Positions 6,582 through 13,323 of a stretch of DNA of 14,839 nucleotides are shown here, in pieces. The position numbers and the translations under genes were made by a program. The notes under the pieces are model-generated. The model was not told where the DNA came from and did not search any database. It saw nothing but the letters and a program-made list of their open reading frames with translations. Where the stretch lies: assembly GCA_017503065.1 (NCBI GenBank), contig JAFVTT010000052.1:1-14839 (forward strand), written 5' to 3'. Numbering within the stretch: the stretch's first letter is position 1; each line of letters begins with the position of its first letter. The stretch comes from Bacteroidaceae bacterium (lineage in GTDB: Bacteria; Bacteroidota; Bacteroidia; Bacteroidales; Bacteroidaceae).

Positions 6582-7922
6582 ATGACACATCAACTCATCA
6601 TCATAGGTGCCGGCCCCGGAGGTTACGAGGTCGGTGTCAATGCCGCCAAGGCAGGTTTGCAGGTCCTCGTGGTCGAGGCCAGGAAGGTGGGCGGCACTTG
6701 CCTCAACGAGGGTTGCATCCCCACAAAATGCCTCTGCAAGAATGCATCCCTGATACAAGAACTCAAGGAGAGCAATACCTTCGGGATAGAGACAGGAGAA
6801 GTGCAATTCGACCTCTCCAAGGCCATAGCACGCAAGGATGGTATCGTGGAGCAGTTGGCAGGTGGCATCGCCACACTGATGAAGACTCCAGGCATCACCT
6901 TCGTACAGGGCAAGGCACAATTTGTGGACGAGCACACCATCCGTGTAGGCGAAGAGGAATACTCTGCTCCCAACATCATCATTGCCACTGGTTCGGTGAC
7001 CAAATTCCTTCCCATCGAGGGAGCACACGGCGAGGGAGTGGTGACATCCACCGAGATGCTCAACCTCACCCAAGTGCCCCAGCGCCTGTGCATCATAGGC
7101 GGCGGTGTGATAGGATTGGAGTTTGCCAGCATCTTCAATGCCTTCGGCAGTAAGGTTACGGTAGTGGAATATTGCAAGGAAATTCTGCCTGCCTTCGACC
7201 GCGACATTGCCAAGCGTCTGCGCACCTCGCTGAAGAAGCAGGGCATCAACTTCAAGACCGGTTGTGCCGTCAGTGCCATCCGCACCGAGGAAGACGGCAA
7301 GGTGGTGGAATATATTGAGAAGGAGGCAACGAAGCAGGAAGTCTGCGACCTCGTGCTCATGGCCGTGGGACGTGGTGCCAACCTCTCTTCGCTCAATCTG
7401 GACGACATAGGTATTGCCTACACCCCCAAGGGCATCACCGTGAACGAGAACATGCAAACCTCCCTGCCCCACATCTATGCCGTGGGCGACATCAACGGCC
7501 TTTGCCAACTGGCACACGCCGCCACATTCCAGTCCTACCGTGCCTTGAACCATATCCTTGGCAAGGAGGACAGCATCGACTTCGGTATCATCCCTGCCGC
7601 CGTTTTCACCACTCCCGAGGTGGCAACCGTGGGACTTTCCGAGGAGGCAGCCGAGGCCAAGGGTATCCCCTACTCCACCCGCAAGGCTTTCTACCGTGCC
7701 AACGGCAAGGCCCTGTCCATGGGTGCCGAAGACGGCATAGTGAAGATTCTGGCCGACGAGGAAGGACATATCTTGGGTTGCCACATCCTGGGCGAGCATG
7801 CCGCCGACCTCATCCACGAGGCCGCCGCACTGATGAAGTCAGGCGCCACCCTGCACACCCTGGCCGACTCCATCCATGCCCACCCCTCACTGAGCGAGAT
7901 ACTGCTCGGTGCGGCAGAGTAA
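6582..7922 (+). CDS. lpdA: Dihydrolipoyl dehydrogenase (E3 / L protein)
   Basis: This flavoenzyme reoxidises the dihydrolipoyl arm of GcvH with NAD+, completing the glycine cleavage cycle. The 446-residue product has the FAD dinucleotide motif GAGPGG (9-14) and the redox-active disulfide motif GGTCLNEGCIPTK, with Cys40 and Cys45. It also has the NAD-binding GGGVIGLE (173-180), a second flavin motif YAVGDI, and the C-terminal catalytic HAHPSLSE (432-439, H434/E439). It is slightly shorter than the usual 460-480 residues, but no motif is missing. It is the last gene of the cluster and is followed by a strong bidirectional terminator. It could also serve 2-oxoacid dehydrogenases, but its position ties it to glycine cleavage. 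Confidence 0.96.
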   Translation: MTHQLIIIGAGPGGYEVGVNAAKAGLQVLVVEARKVGGTCLNEGCIPTKCLCKNASLIQELKESNTFGIETGEVQFDLSKAIARKDGIVEQLAGGIATLMKTPGITFVQGKAQFVDEHTIRVGEEEYSAPNIIIATGSVTKFLPIEGAHGEGVVTSTEMLNLTQVPQRLCIIGGGVIGLEFASIFNAFGSKVTVVEYCKEILPAFDRDIAKRLRTSLKKQGINFKTGCAVSAIRTEEDGKVVEYIEKEATKQEVCDLVLMAVGRGANLSSLNLDDIGIAYTPKGITVNENMQTSLPHIYAVGDINGLCQLAHAATFQSYRALNHILGKEDSIDFGIIPAAVFTTPEVATVGLSEEAAEAKGIPYSTRKAFYRANGKALSMGAEDGIVKILADEEGHILGCHILGEHAADLIHEAAALMKSGATLHTLADSIHAHPSLSEILLGAAE

Positions 7923-7964
7923 GGAACAGAGTTTTACACAGTGATGTAAATAGCGCGACAAAAT

Positions 7965-8000
7965 ATCCCCGAGCCTCCATGGACGGAAAGGCTCGGGGAT
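7965..8000. terminator. Bidirectional terminator between lpdA and the convergent small gene
   Basis: A perfect stem, ATCCCCGAGCCT / AGGCTCGGGGAT (7965-7976 and 7989-8000), closes a 12-nt loop. TTCT follows on the plus strand. On the minus strand the stem is followed by ATTTTG. It lies between convergent genes ending at 7922 and 8040, so it probably serves both. Confidence 0.85.
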
Positions 8001-8039
8001 TTCTATAAACCTATAAATTATACGTCTTCAGCGGTGCAC

Positions 8040-8615
8040 TTACTGCTTTGCACCACATCCCTGCGTCTTGGAGCAGTCTTTCTTATGGCATGCGTCGCCC
8101 TTGTCATTGCACTTAGCATCATGGTGCTTCTTGCCAAACTGCTGCTTCTTGCCATGATTGCCAGCACGGGAAGCCTTGCGGTTGTTCTGCCGGCCGTTGA
8201 AACCATCAACCTTGACGGCCTGTGCTGCCTGCCAGGGAGCGAGGAACTTGCGGAACTTGCCGTAGTACTTTTCTTCCAGATCCAAAAGAGCCTTGCGCAT
8301 GGCATACCCCTGCTTCATGAATTCGTCCATCTGCTCCTCTGTGGGTTTCTGACCCTTCTCCAGTTTCTTGCCACGGTTCTTTTCCATTACGGCCTTGCGC
8401 TCGGCATGGTATTCTTTCATGAGGGCCTTGAAGGCTTCCTTATCCTCCTCCTTAACGCTCTTCAAAAGCATGGCCTTGGGATTGTTATTGCCACGCCGCT
8501 GGTGCATCATTCCGCGCTTTGCACCCTCGCGCTTTTCCGAATTACCGCCCTGGGCGTCCTGAGCACTTACGTTGAGTGCCAATGCAGCAAACAAAAGAAT
8601 AAAAAGTTTCTTCAT
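8040..8615 (-). CDS. Exported CpxP/Spy-like small protein with Cys/His-rich tail
   Basis: The 191-residue product begins with a signal peptide (MKKLFILLFAALALNVSAQ), so it should act in the periplasm. The mature part is basic, Met- and Gln-rich and largely helical (about residues 45-150). It includes MLLKSVKEEDKEAFKALMKE and LLDLEEKYYGKFRKFL, reminiscent of the LTXXQ-type Spy/CpxP chaperones or heavy-metal sensors found in Bacteroidetes. The last 30 residues form a separate Lys/His/Cys-rich tail with H164, H165, C169, C176, H177, C181 and C187, a plausible metal-binding site. Family assignment is by overall character, not a firm motif. The gene is convergent with lpdA and diverges from pfkA. 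No consensus promoter was found upstream of it. The metal role is inference. Confidence 0.7.
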   Translation of the reverse strand: MKKLFILLFAALALNVSAQDAQGGNSEKREGAKRGMMHQRRGNNNPKAMLLKSVKEEDKEAFKALMKEYHAERKAVMEKNRGKKLEKGQKPTEEQMDEFMKQGYAMRKALLDLEEKYYGKFRKFLAPWQAAQAVKVDGFNGRQNNRKASRAGNHGKKQQFGKKHHDAKCNDKGDACHKKDCSKTQGCGAKQ

Positions 8616-8806
8616 AATACATTAAATGTTGAAATTAGTGGTTAATCAGTAGTAGTCTCTTCATGCAGAGGTTTCGTCCCTCCGTCTGCTTTTATGACAT
8701 CATGCAAAAAAGAAGGTTTAATCCAAACTGTCTTATTGTTTCTTAAACCCTAATCAGTCATTAGTCAGTCTATTGCCCAATTTGGGTTAAAAAGCATGGC
8801 AAATGC

Positions 8807-8837
8807 TTGGGTGTCTTGGCACTTCTTTGTATATTTG
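8807..8837 (+). promoter_or_regulatory. Probable pfkA promoter
   Basis: TATATTTG (8830-8837) matches TAnnTTTG. TTGG (8807-8810, or CTTG one base earlier) sits 19-20 nt upstream as a near-consensus -33 element. The predicted start is near 8843, giving a leader of about 35 nt. The rest of the 261-bp gap (8616-8876) holds a tandem CAGTC-containing repeat (about 8754-8769) and a loose TTAAACCC/GGGTTAA inverted repeat around it. I cannot assign either a function. Confidence 0.6.
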
Positions 8838-8876
8838 CATACGGAAAAGAGAACCATTCATATAAACATCACTACT

Positions 8877-9854
8877 ATGCCAAGAATAAAGACCATAGGC
8901 ATTCTGACCTCCGGAGGCGACTCTCCAGGCATGAATGCAGCAATACGTGCGGTGACACGTGCCGCCATAGCCAACGACATGAAGGTGAAAGCCATCTACC
9001 GTGGCTACGAAGGACTGGTGAACAACGAGATAAAGGAGTTTACCACAGAGAACGTGAGCAACATCATCCAGCGCGGAGGCACCATACTGAAGACGGCCAG
9101 AAGCAAGGAGTTCCAGACGGCAGAGGGCAGACAGAAGGCCTACAACAACATGGTGGCCAACAACATAGACGCCCTGGTGGTAATTGGCGGCAACGGAAGC
9201 CTTACCGGCGCCCGCATCTTTGCCGAAGAGTTTGACGTGCCCTGCATAGGTCTGCCCGGCACGATAGACAACGACTTGAACGGCACGGACCTGACCATAG
9301 GCTACGACACCACACTGAACACAATCATGGAGTGCGTGGACAAAATCCGCGACACAGCCAACAGCCACGAACGCATCTTCTTCGTTGAGGTGATGGGACG
9401 CGATGCCGGTTTCCTGGCGCAGAACAGCGCCATAGCGGCAGGTGCCGAGGCTGCCATCATCCCCGAGGACAGCACCGGAGCCGACCAGTTGGAACTTTTC
9501 ATCGGACACGGCATCCGCAAGAGCAAGAAGTCGTGCATCGTGCTGGTTAGCGAAAGTCCCAAGTGCGGTGCCATGTACTATGCCGACAGGGTGAAGAAGG
9601 AGTATCCCGAGTATGATGTGCGGGTTTCCATCCTTGGCCACCTGCAACGCGGAGGCCGCCCCAGCGCACAGGACCGCATCCTGGCCAGCCGCCTTGGCGT
9701 GGGAGCCATTCAGGCACTGATGGAAGGCCAGCGCAACGTGATGATAGGCATCCGCAACGACGAGATTGTCTACGTGCCCTTCACCAACGCCGTCAAGAGC
9801 GACAAACCCCTGAAAAAGGAACTCATCAACGCCCTGGCCGTACTCTCAACCTAA
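8877..9854 (+). CDS. pfkA: ATP-type 6-phosphofructokinase
   Basis: PfkA phosphorylates fructose 6-phosphate to fructose 1,6-bisphosphate in glycolysis. The 325-residue product starts [20 protein letters not shown] after the Met. It carries PGTIDNDL, with the catalytic Asp at 131, then [17 protein letters not shown] and ILGHLQRGG, all typical of the bacterial ATP-PFK family. The nucleotide motif reads GGNGS (104-108). Gly107 corresponds to E. coli Gly104 and indicates ATP rather than pyrophosphate, but Asn106 replaces the usual Asp that helps bind Mg-ATP. The open frame reaches back to 8796, but the promoter lies inside that extension, so the ATG at 8877 is the start. I found no convincing terminator after it. 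Confidence 0.95.
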   Translation: MPRIKTIGILTSGGDSPGMNAAIRAVTRAAIANDMKVKAIYRGYEGLVNNEIKEFTTENVSNIIQRGGTILKTARSKEFQTAEGRQKAYNNMVANNIDALVVIGGNGSLTGARIFAEEFDVPCIGLPGTIDNDLNGTDLTIGYDTTLNTIMECVDKIRDTANSHERIFFVEVMGRDAGFLAQNSAIAAGAEAAIIPEDSTGADQLELFIGHGIRKSKKSCIVLVSESPKCGAMYYADRVKKEYPEYDVRVSILGHLQRGGRPSAQDRILASRLGVGAIQALMEGQRNVMIGIRNDEIVYVPFTNAVKSDKPLKKELINALAVLST

Positions 9855-9940
9855 GATTTACCGGAGAATCCGGAAGACTCGAAGCCTGCCTAAGCCTATG
9901 AGCGAGAGCGGAGAACTCGGAATTATCGCTTTTCTAATCA

Positions 9941-10040
9941 TTATAGGATTTCATAGGACGCTATAGGACTTACTAGGACTTACTAGGACTTACTAGGACT
10001 TACTAGGATATCCTAGCTAGGTTATCCTAGACTCCTCAGG
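9941..10040 (+). repeat. 10-bp-period TAGG array with CTAGG/CCTAG dyads
   Basis: Between pfkA and the acyltransferase gene, TTATAGG, ATTTCATAGG and ACGCTATAGG (9941-9967) lead into four perfect copies of ACTTACTAGG (9968-10007). Two abutting dyads follow. The first is CTAGGATATCCTAG (10003-10016), a perfect palindrome, and the second is CTAGGTTATCCTAG (10017-10030), a near-palindrome. ACTCCTCAGG closes the array at 10040. The motif therefore recurs about once per helical turn and then flips orientation. The rest of the 215-bp gap (9855-9940, 10041-10069) shows only a weak CCGGA-GAA-TCCGG stem-loop at the pfkA end. Confidence 0.85.
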
Positions 10041-10069
10041 CCTTCCTTCTCCATCCTATCTACAAAACA

Positions 10070-10882
10070 ATGCAACTCATCAACCTCGAATCCGTCATCA
10101 CCAACAAGGCTCCCAAACTAAGAAAGAAACTTCCCACCTTCGTCATACGCATGATGGAGCGCCTCATCTGCCAAAAGGAGATGAACGACATACTCACCCG
10201 TTTGGGACATAACGATGGGGCGGCCTTTGCCAAAGCCATGTCTGAGGACATGAAGGTGACATATACCGTGCAAGGCATGGAAAACCTTGACAAGCAGGGG
10301 CATTACATGCTCGTCAGCAACCATCCGTTGGGAGCCTTCGACGGTATATCCTACATAGCCGTATTCGGCGACTTCTTTCCCAAGATAAAGGTCATAGTCA
10401 ACGACCTGCTCATGTACATCGAACCCCTCAGAAGCGTCTTCCTGCCCGTCAATACCATGGGACGCCAGAAACGTGCCGACATGGAGGGGGTACAACGCGC
10501 CTACAACGACCCCGACACCCAATTGATCAGTTTCCCTGCCGGTTTCTGTTCGCGCTACATCGACGGCAAAATCCAGGACATAGAATGGAAGAAGAGCGTA
10601 ATAAAGCAGAGCGTGGAAGCAAAGCGCGACATAGTGCCCATGTACTTCGACGGCCGCAACTCCACACCCTTCTATGCCCTTGAATGGATACGCCGCAAAC
10701 TGGGTATGAAGTTCAACATAGGCCTCATCCTCCTGCCCCGCCAGATGATGAAGACCGCCCGTGGCAAGCATTTCAAGATATACATAGGCAAGCCCATCCC
10801 CTACCAGCACTTCAACCAATCCAAAACCGACACGCAATGGGCACAATGGCTCAGGGAGGAATGCTATAAACTGAAGCCATAA
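10070..10882 (+). CDS. PlsC-family acyltransferase (hemolysin / GlsA-like)
   Basis: The 270-residue product belongs to the LPLAT/PlsC superfamily of membrane-associated acyltransferases. Motif I reads NHPLGAFDG (84-92), with H85 and D91 as the likely catalytic pair. The spacing is one residue longer than the classical HX4D, as in the 'putative hemolysin' branch. FPAGFCSR (155-162) fits motif III, and IVPMYFDGRNS fits the following strand. No signal peptide or obvious transmembrane segment is present. In Bacteroides a protein of this type, GlsA, O-acylates N-acyl glycine to make glycine lipids. That role is possible here, but the N-acyltransferase partner GlsB is not adjacent, so a general lysophospholipid acyltransferase is equally plausible. 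A strong terminator follows. Confidence 0.82.
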   Translation: MQLINLESVITNKAPKLRKKLPTFVIRMMERLICQKEMNDILTRLGHNDGAAFAKAMSEDMKVTYTVQGMENLDKQGHYMLVSNHPLGAFDGISYIAVFGDFFPKIKVIVNDLLMYIEPLRSVFLPVNTMGRQKRADMEGVQRAYNDPDTQLISFPAGFCSRYIDGKIQDIEWKKSVIKQSVEAKRDIVPMYFDGRNSTPFYALEWIRRKLGMKFNIGLILLPRQMMKTARGKHFKIYIGKPIPYQHFNQSKTDTQWAQWLREECYKLKP

Positions 10883-10907
10883 TTCAGCAGCAACCGCACA
10901 CACATAG

Positions 10908-10940
10908 AACGAGGATTACCCGCAAGGCAATCCTCGTTTT
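10908..10940 (+). terminator. Terminator of the acyltransferase gene
   Basis: The perfect stem AACGAGGATT / AATCCTCGTT (10908-10917 and 10929-10938) has an 11-nt loop and is followed by further T residues. It lies 25 nt after the stop codon. Confidence 0.85.
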
Positions 10941-11050
10941 CTGTATGCCATACCGCAGGCAGAAGCAAAGAAAAACGACATTTTACCCGTAATTCGCTTG
11001 GCAGAAACAAAATAACGGCCAAAAAGCATCGCTATCTCAAATAAAAAGCG

Positions 11051-11080
11051 TACCTTTGCACCGCTTTTCCCTATGGGAAG
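11051..11080 (+). promoter_or_regulatory. Probable rpsA promoter with 5'-end hairpin
   Basis: TACCTTTG (11051-11058) matches the Bacteroidetes -7 box. No convincing TTTG lies 19-21 nt upstream. The predicted start is near 11065, immediately before a small hairpin, TTCCC-TAT-GGGAA (11067-11079). The leader of about 70 nt is otherwise AT-rich, without a Shine-Dalgarno sequence before the ATG at 11136, which is usual in Bacteroidetes. Confidence 0.55.
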
Positions 11081-11135
11081 GCACAAGAGATCATAAATCA
11101 ATATTGTTTAACTTTTAATTTCAATGTAAATCTGT

Positions 11136-12935
11136 ATGGCAGATTACAAAAATGTAGCTCCCGTTGAAGGCTTCGATTGGGAAGCATTCGAGAACGGCAG
11201 CAGCACAGAGGTAAGCCTTGAGGCTCAGGAGCAGGCTTACGCTGGCAGCATGAACAAGGTAGGTGACCACGACGTAGTGGATGGCACCGTAATTGCAATG
11301 AACAAGCGCGAGGTGGTTGTAAACATCGGTTTCAAGAGCGATGGTATCATCCCCACCAGCGAATTCCGCTACAACCCCGAACTGAAGGTAGGTGACACCG
11401 TTGAGGTATACATCGAGAATCAGGAGGACAAGAAGGGTCAGCTCATTCTGTCTCACAAGAAGGCTCGCGCAGCCAAGTCTTGGGACCGTGTGAACGAGGC
11501 TCTGAACAACAACGAGATCATCAAGGGTTACGTTAAGTGCCGCACTAAGGGTGGTATGATTGTCGACGTATTCGGCATCGAGGCCTTCCTGCCCGGTTCT
11601 CAGATTGACGTTAAGCCCATCCGCGACTACGATATCTTCGTGGGCAAGACCATGGAGTTCAAGGTCGTAAAGATCAACCAGGAGTACCGCAATGTTGTTG
11701 TAAGCCACAAGGCTCTCATCGAGGCCGAGCTGGAGCAGCAGAAGCAGGAGATCATCGGCAAACTGGAGAAGGGTCAGGTACTCGAGGGTACCGTCAAGAA
11801 CATCACTTCCTACGGTGTATTCGTTGACCTGGGCGGTGTTGACGGTCTGATCCACATCACCGACCTGAGCTGGGGCCGCGTAAGCAATCCCCGCGAGGTT
11901 GTTGAACTCGACCAGAAGATCAACGTTGTTATCCTGGACTTCGACAACGAGAAGAAGCGTATTGCTCTCGGTCTGAAGCAGCTCACTCCTCATCCCTGGG
12001 ATGCTCTGGACAGCGAGCTGAAGGTAGGCGACCGCGTTAAGGGTAAGGTTGTGGTTATGGCCGACTACGGTGCATTCGTTGAGATTGCTCCCGGTGTAGA
12101 GGGTCTTATCCACGTTAGCGAGATGTCTTGGAGCCAGCACCTGCGCAGCGCTCAGGACTTCATGAAGGTTGGCGACGAGGTAGAGGCTGTTATCCTGACT
12201 CTGGATCGCGACGAGCGCAAGATGTCTCTGGGCATCAAGCAGCTGAAGGACGATCCCTGGGAGACTATCGAAACCAAGTACCCCATCGGCAGCAAGCACA
12301 CCGCTAAGGTTCGCAACTTCACCAACTTCGGCGTATTCGTTGAGATTGAGGAAGGTGTTGACGGCCTCATCCACATCAGCGACCTGAGCTGGACCAAGAA
12401 GGTTAAGCACCCCAATGAGTTCACCAAGGTAGGCGAGATCATCGACGTTTGCGTACTGGAGATTGACAAGGTTAACCGTCGTCTCTCTCTCGGCCACAAG
12501 CAGTTGGAGGAGAACCCCTGGGACGTATTCGAGACCGTATTCACTCAGGATTCTATCCACGAGGGTACTATCATCGAACTCCTGGACAAGGGTGCCGTTA
12601 TCCAGCTGGAGTATGGCGTAGAAGGCTTCGCTACTCCCAAGCACCTCGTTAAGGAGGACGGTTCTCAGGCTCAGCTGAACGAGAAACTCCAGTTCAAGGT
12701 AATCGAGTTCAACAAGGACAGCAAGCGCATCATCCTCAGCCACAGCCGCATCTTCGAAGATGTTCAGCGTGCAGAGGCTCGTGCCGAGAAGAAGGCAGCC
12801 AACGCAGCCCGCAAGGCCGCTAACGCTGCTCGCAAGGAGGAAACTCCCGCTATCCAGAACCAGGCTGCAAGCACCACTCTCGGTGACTTGGACGCTCTGG
12901 CAGAACTGAAGGCCAAGATGCAGAAGGGCGAATAA
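11136..12935 (+). CDS. rpsA: 30S ribosomal protein S1
   Basis: S1 binds single-stranded mRNA on the small ribosomal subunit and helps initiation. The 599-residue product contains six S1/OB repeats at about residues 46-108, 127-192, 214-283, 298-371, 385-458 and 473-537. The central ones share YGVFV/YGAFV/FGVFV plus GLIHxxxxSW signatures. The first two, more divergent repeats correspond to the ribosome-binding region of E. coli S1. After the last repeat comes an Ala/Lys/Arg-rich linker containing AANAARK twice (about 554-567), then a short acidic/helical end. Codon choice favours GTT, GCT, GGT and CGT/CGC more than neighbouring genes, consistent with high expression. The ATG at 11136 gives the standard N-terminus. 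It has its own promoter and two nested terminators. Confidence 0.97.
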   Translation: MADYKNVAPVEGFDWEAFENGSSTEVSLEAQEQAYAGSMNKVGDHDVVDGTVIAMNKREVVVNIGFKSDGIIPTSEFRYNPELKVGDTVEVYIENQEDKKGQLILSHKKARAAKSWDRVNEALNNNEIIKGYVKCRTKGGMIVDVFGIEAFLPGSQIDVKPIRDYDIFVGKTMEFKVVKINQEYRNVVVSHKALIEAELEQQKQEIIGKLEKGQVLEGTVKNITSYGVFVDLGGVDGLIHITDLSWGRVSNPREVVELDQKINVVILDFDNEKKRIALGLKQLTPHPWDALDSELKVGDRVKGKVVVMADYGAFVEIAPGVEGLIHVSEMSWSQHLRSAQDFMKVGDEVEAVILTLDRDERKMSLGIKQLKDDPWETIETKYPIGSKHTAKVRNFTNFGVFVEIEEGVDGLIHISDLSWTKKVKHPNEFTKVGEIIDVCVLEIDKVNRRLSLGHKQLEENPWDVFETVFTQDSIHEGTIIELLDKGAVIQLEYGVEGFATPKHLVKEDGSQAQLNEKLQFKVIEFNKDSKRIILSHSRIFEDVQRAEARAEKKAANAARKAANAARKEETPAIQNQAASTTLGDLDALAELKAKMQKGE

Positions 12936-12939
12936 TCAG

Positions 12940-13030
12940 AAACGCCTTTTCTATAAACTAACTGGAGGGACAGCACACATCTGTTGAGGCTGTCCCTCTA
13001 TTTTATAAGAAACTTCGCAAGGCGTTTTTC
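12940..13030 (+). terminator. Nested terminators after rpsA
   Basis: The inner stem GAGGGACAGC / GCTGTCCCTC (12965-12974 and 12989-12998), followed by TATTTTAT, is a standard intrinsic terminator. An outer stem, AAACGCCTT / AAGGCGTTT (12940-12948 and 13019-13027), followed by TTC, encloses it completely. Either stem could stop transcription, or the outer one could protect the mRNA 3' end. Confidence 0.8.
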
Positions 13031-13054
13031 ACCATTCACTTTTCCGTTTCAATG

Positions 13055-13114
13055 TCCCTCTGAGGGGAGCGCTACCCAGTGCGACGCTGGGCAAAGCGAA
13101 GCGGAGGAGGTATG
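13055..13114 (-). repeat. Fragment E5 of the long intergenic element
   Basis: The stretch GAGGGGAGCGCTACCCAGTG and the CGACGC after it resemble, in reverse complement, the extra module of element E1 (13 bases CCCAGTGCGACGC are identical) and the neighbouring copy E4. The terminal inverted repeats are missing or decayed, so this looks like a remnant. It lies in the 388-bp gap between rpsA and rnz (12936-13323), which otherwise holds the rpsA terminators, a stretch without recognisable features (13115-13166) and element E4. Confidence 0.55.
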
Positions 13115-13166
13115 ACATAACCGCTCATCCGCTCACCCTTAACCTTTAACCTTCCGTTTTCCATTC

Positions 13167-13305
13167 GTCCTCGCCCCCATATAGTTGTAACTACTCCCTC
13201 CCTCACAGGGCGAACGAGGTCTTTTGAAGAAGCACTGAATGTGCTTCTGTGCCTCGTGAGGGGAGAACTACCCAGTTCGACACGCGGACTGGTCGGGGTG
13301 GGTCC
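13167..13305 (-). repeat. Palindromic element E4 (inverted long form) before rnz
   Basis: Read on the minus strand from 13305, this copy aligns with E1 from 2769 over about 100 bp. Shared blocks include TCCGCGYGTCG, ACTGGG, CTCCCCTCAC, ACAGAAGCACATT, AAAAGACCT and TCGCCCT. Identity looks near 80% by eye, not computed. Its internal hairpin AGAAGCAC-TGAAT-GTGCTTCT is longer (8 bp) than the 6-bp one in E1, with the stem preserved. Ends are GTCCTCGCCCCC (13167-13178) and GGGGTGGGTCC (13295-13305), degenerate versions of the termini of E2 and E3. It ends 18 nt before the rnz ATG. Confidence 0.75.
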
Positions 13306-13323
13306 TTTCCGTTTTTACCCCCC

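Noticed and set aside
6444..7817. 457-residue open frame on the minus strand opposite lpdA
   Set aside because: It is a shadow of lpdA, which has every catalytic motif. The antisense frame begins within the gene and ends in repeat element E3.
9968..10007. CRISPR-like array of four identical repeats
   Set aside because: The 10-bp unit repeats head to tail without spacers and no cas genes are nearby. It is a simple tandem array.
11121..12743. 540-residue open frame on the minus strand opposite rpsA
   Set aside because: The plus-strand frame encodes six clear S1 domains. The antisense frame is low-complexity Leu/Val/Asn and is explained by the strong codon bias of rpsA.
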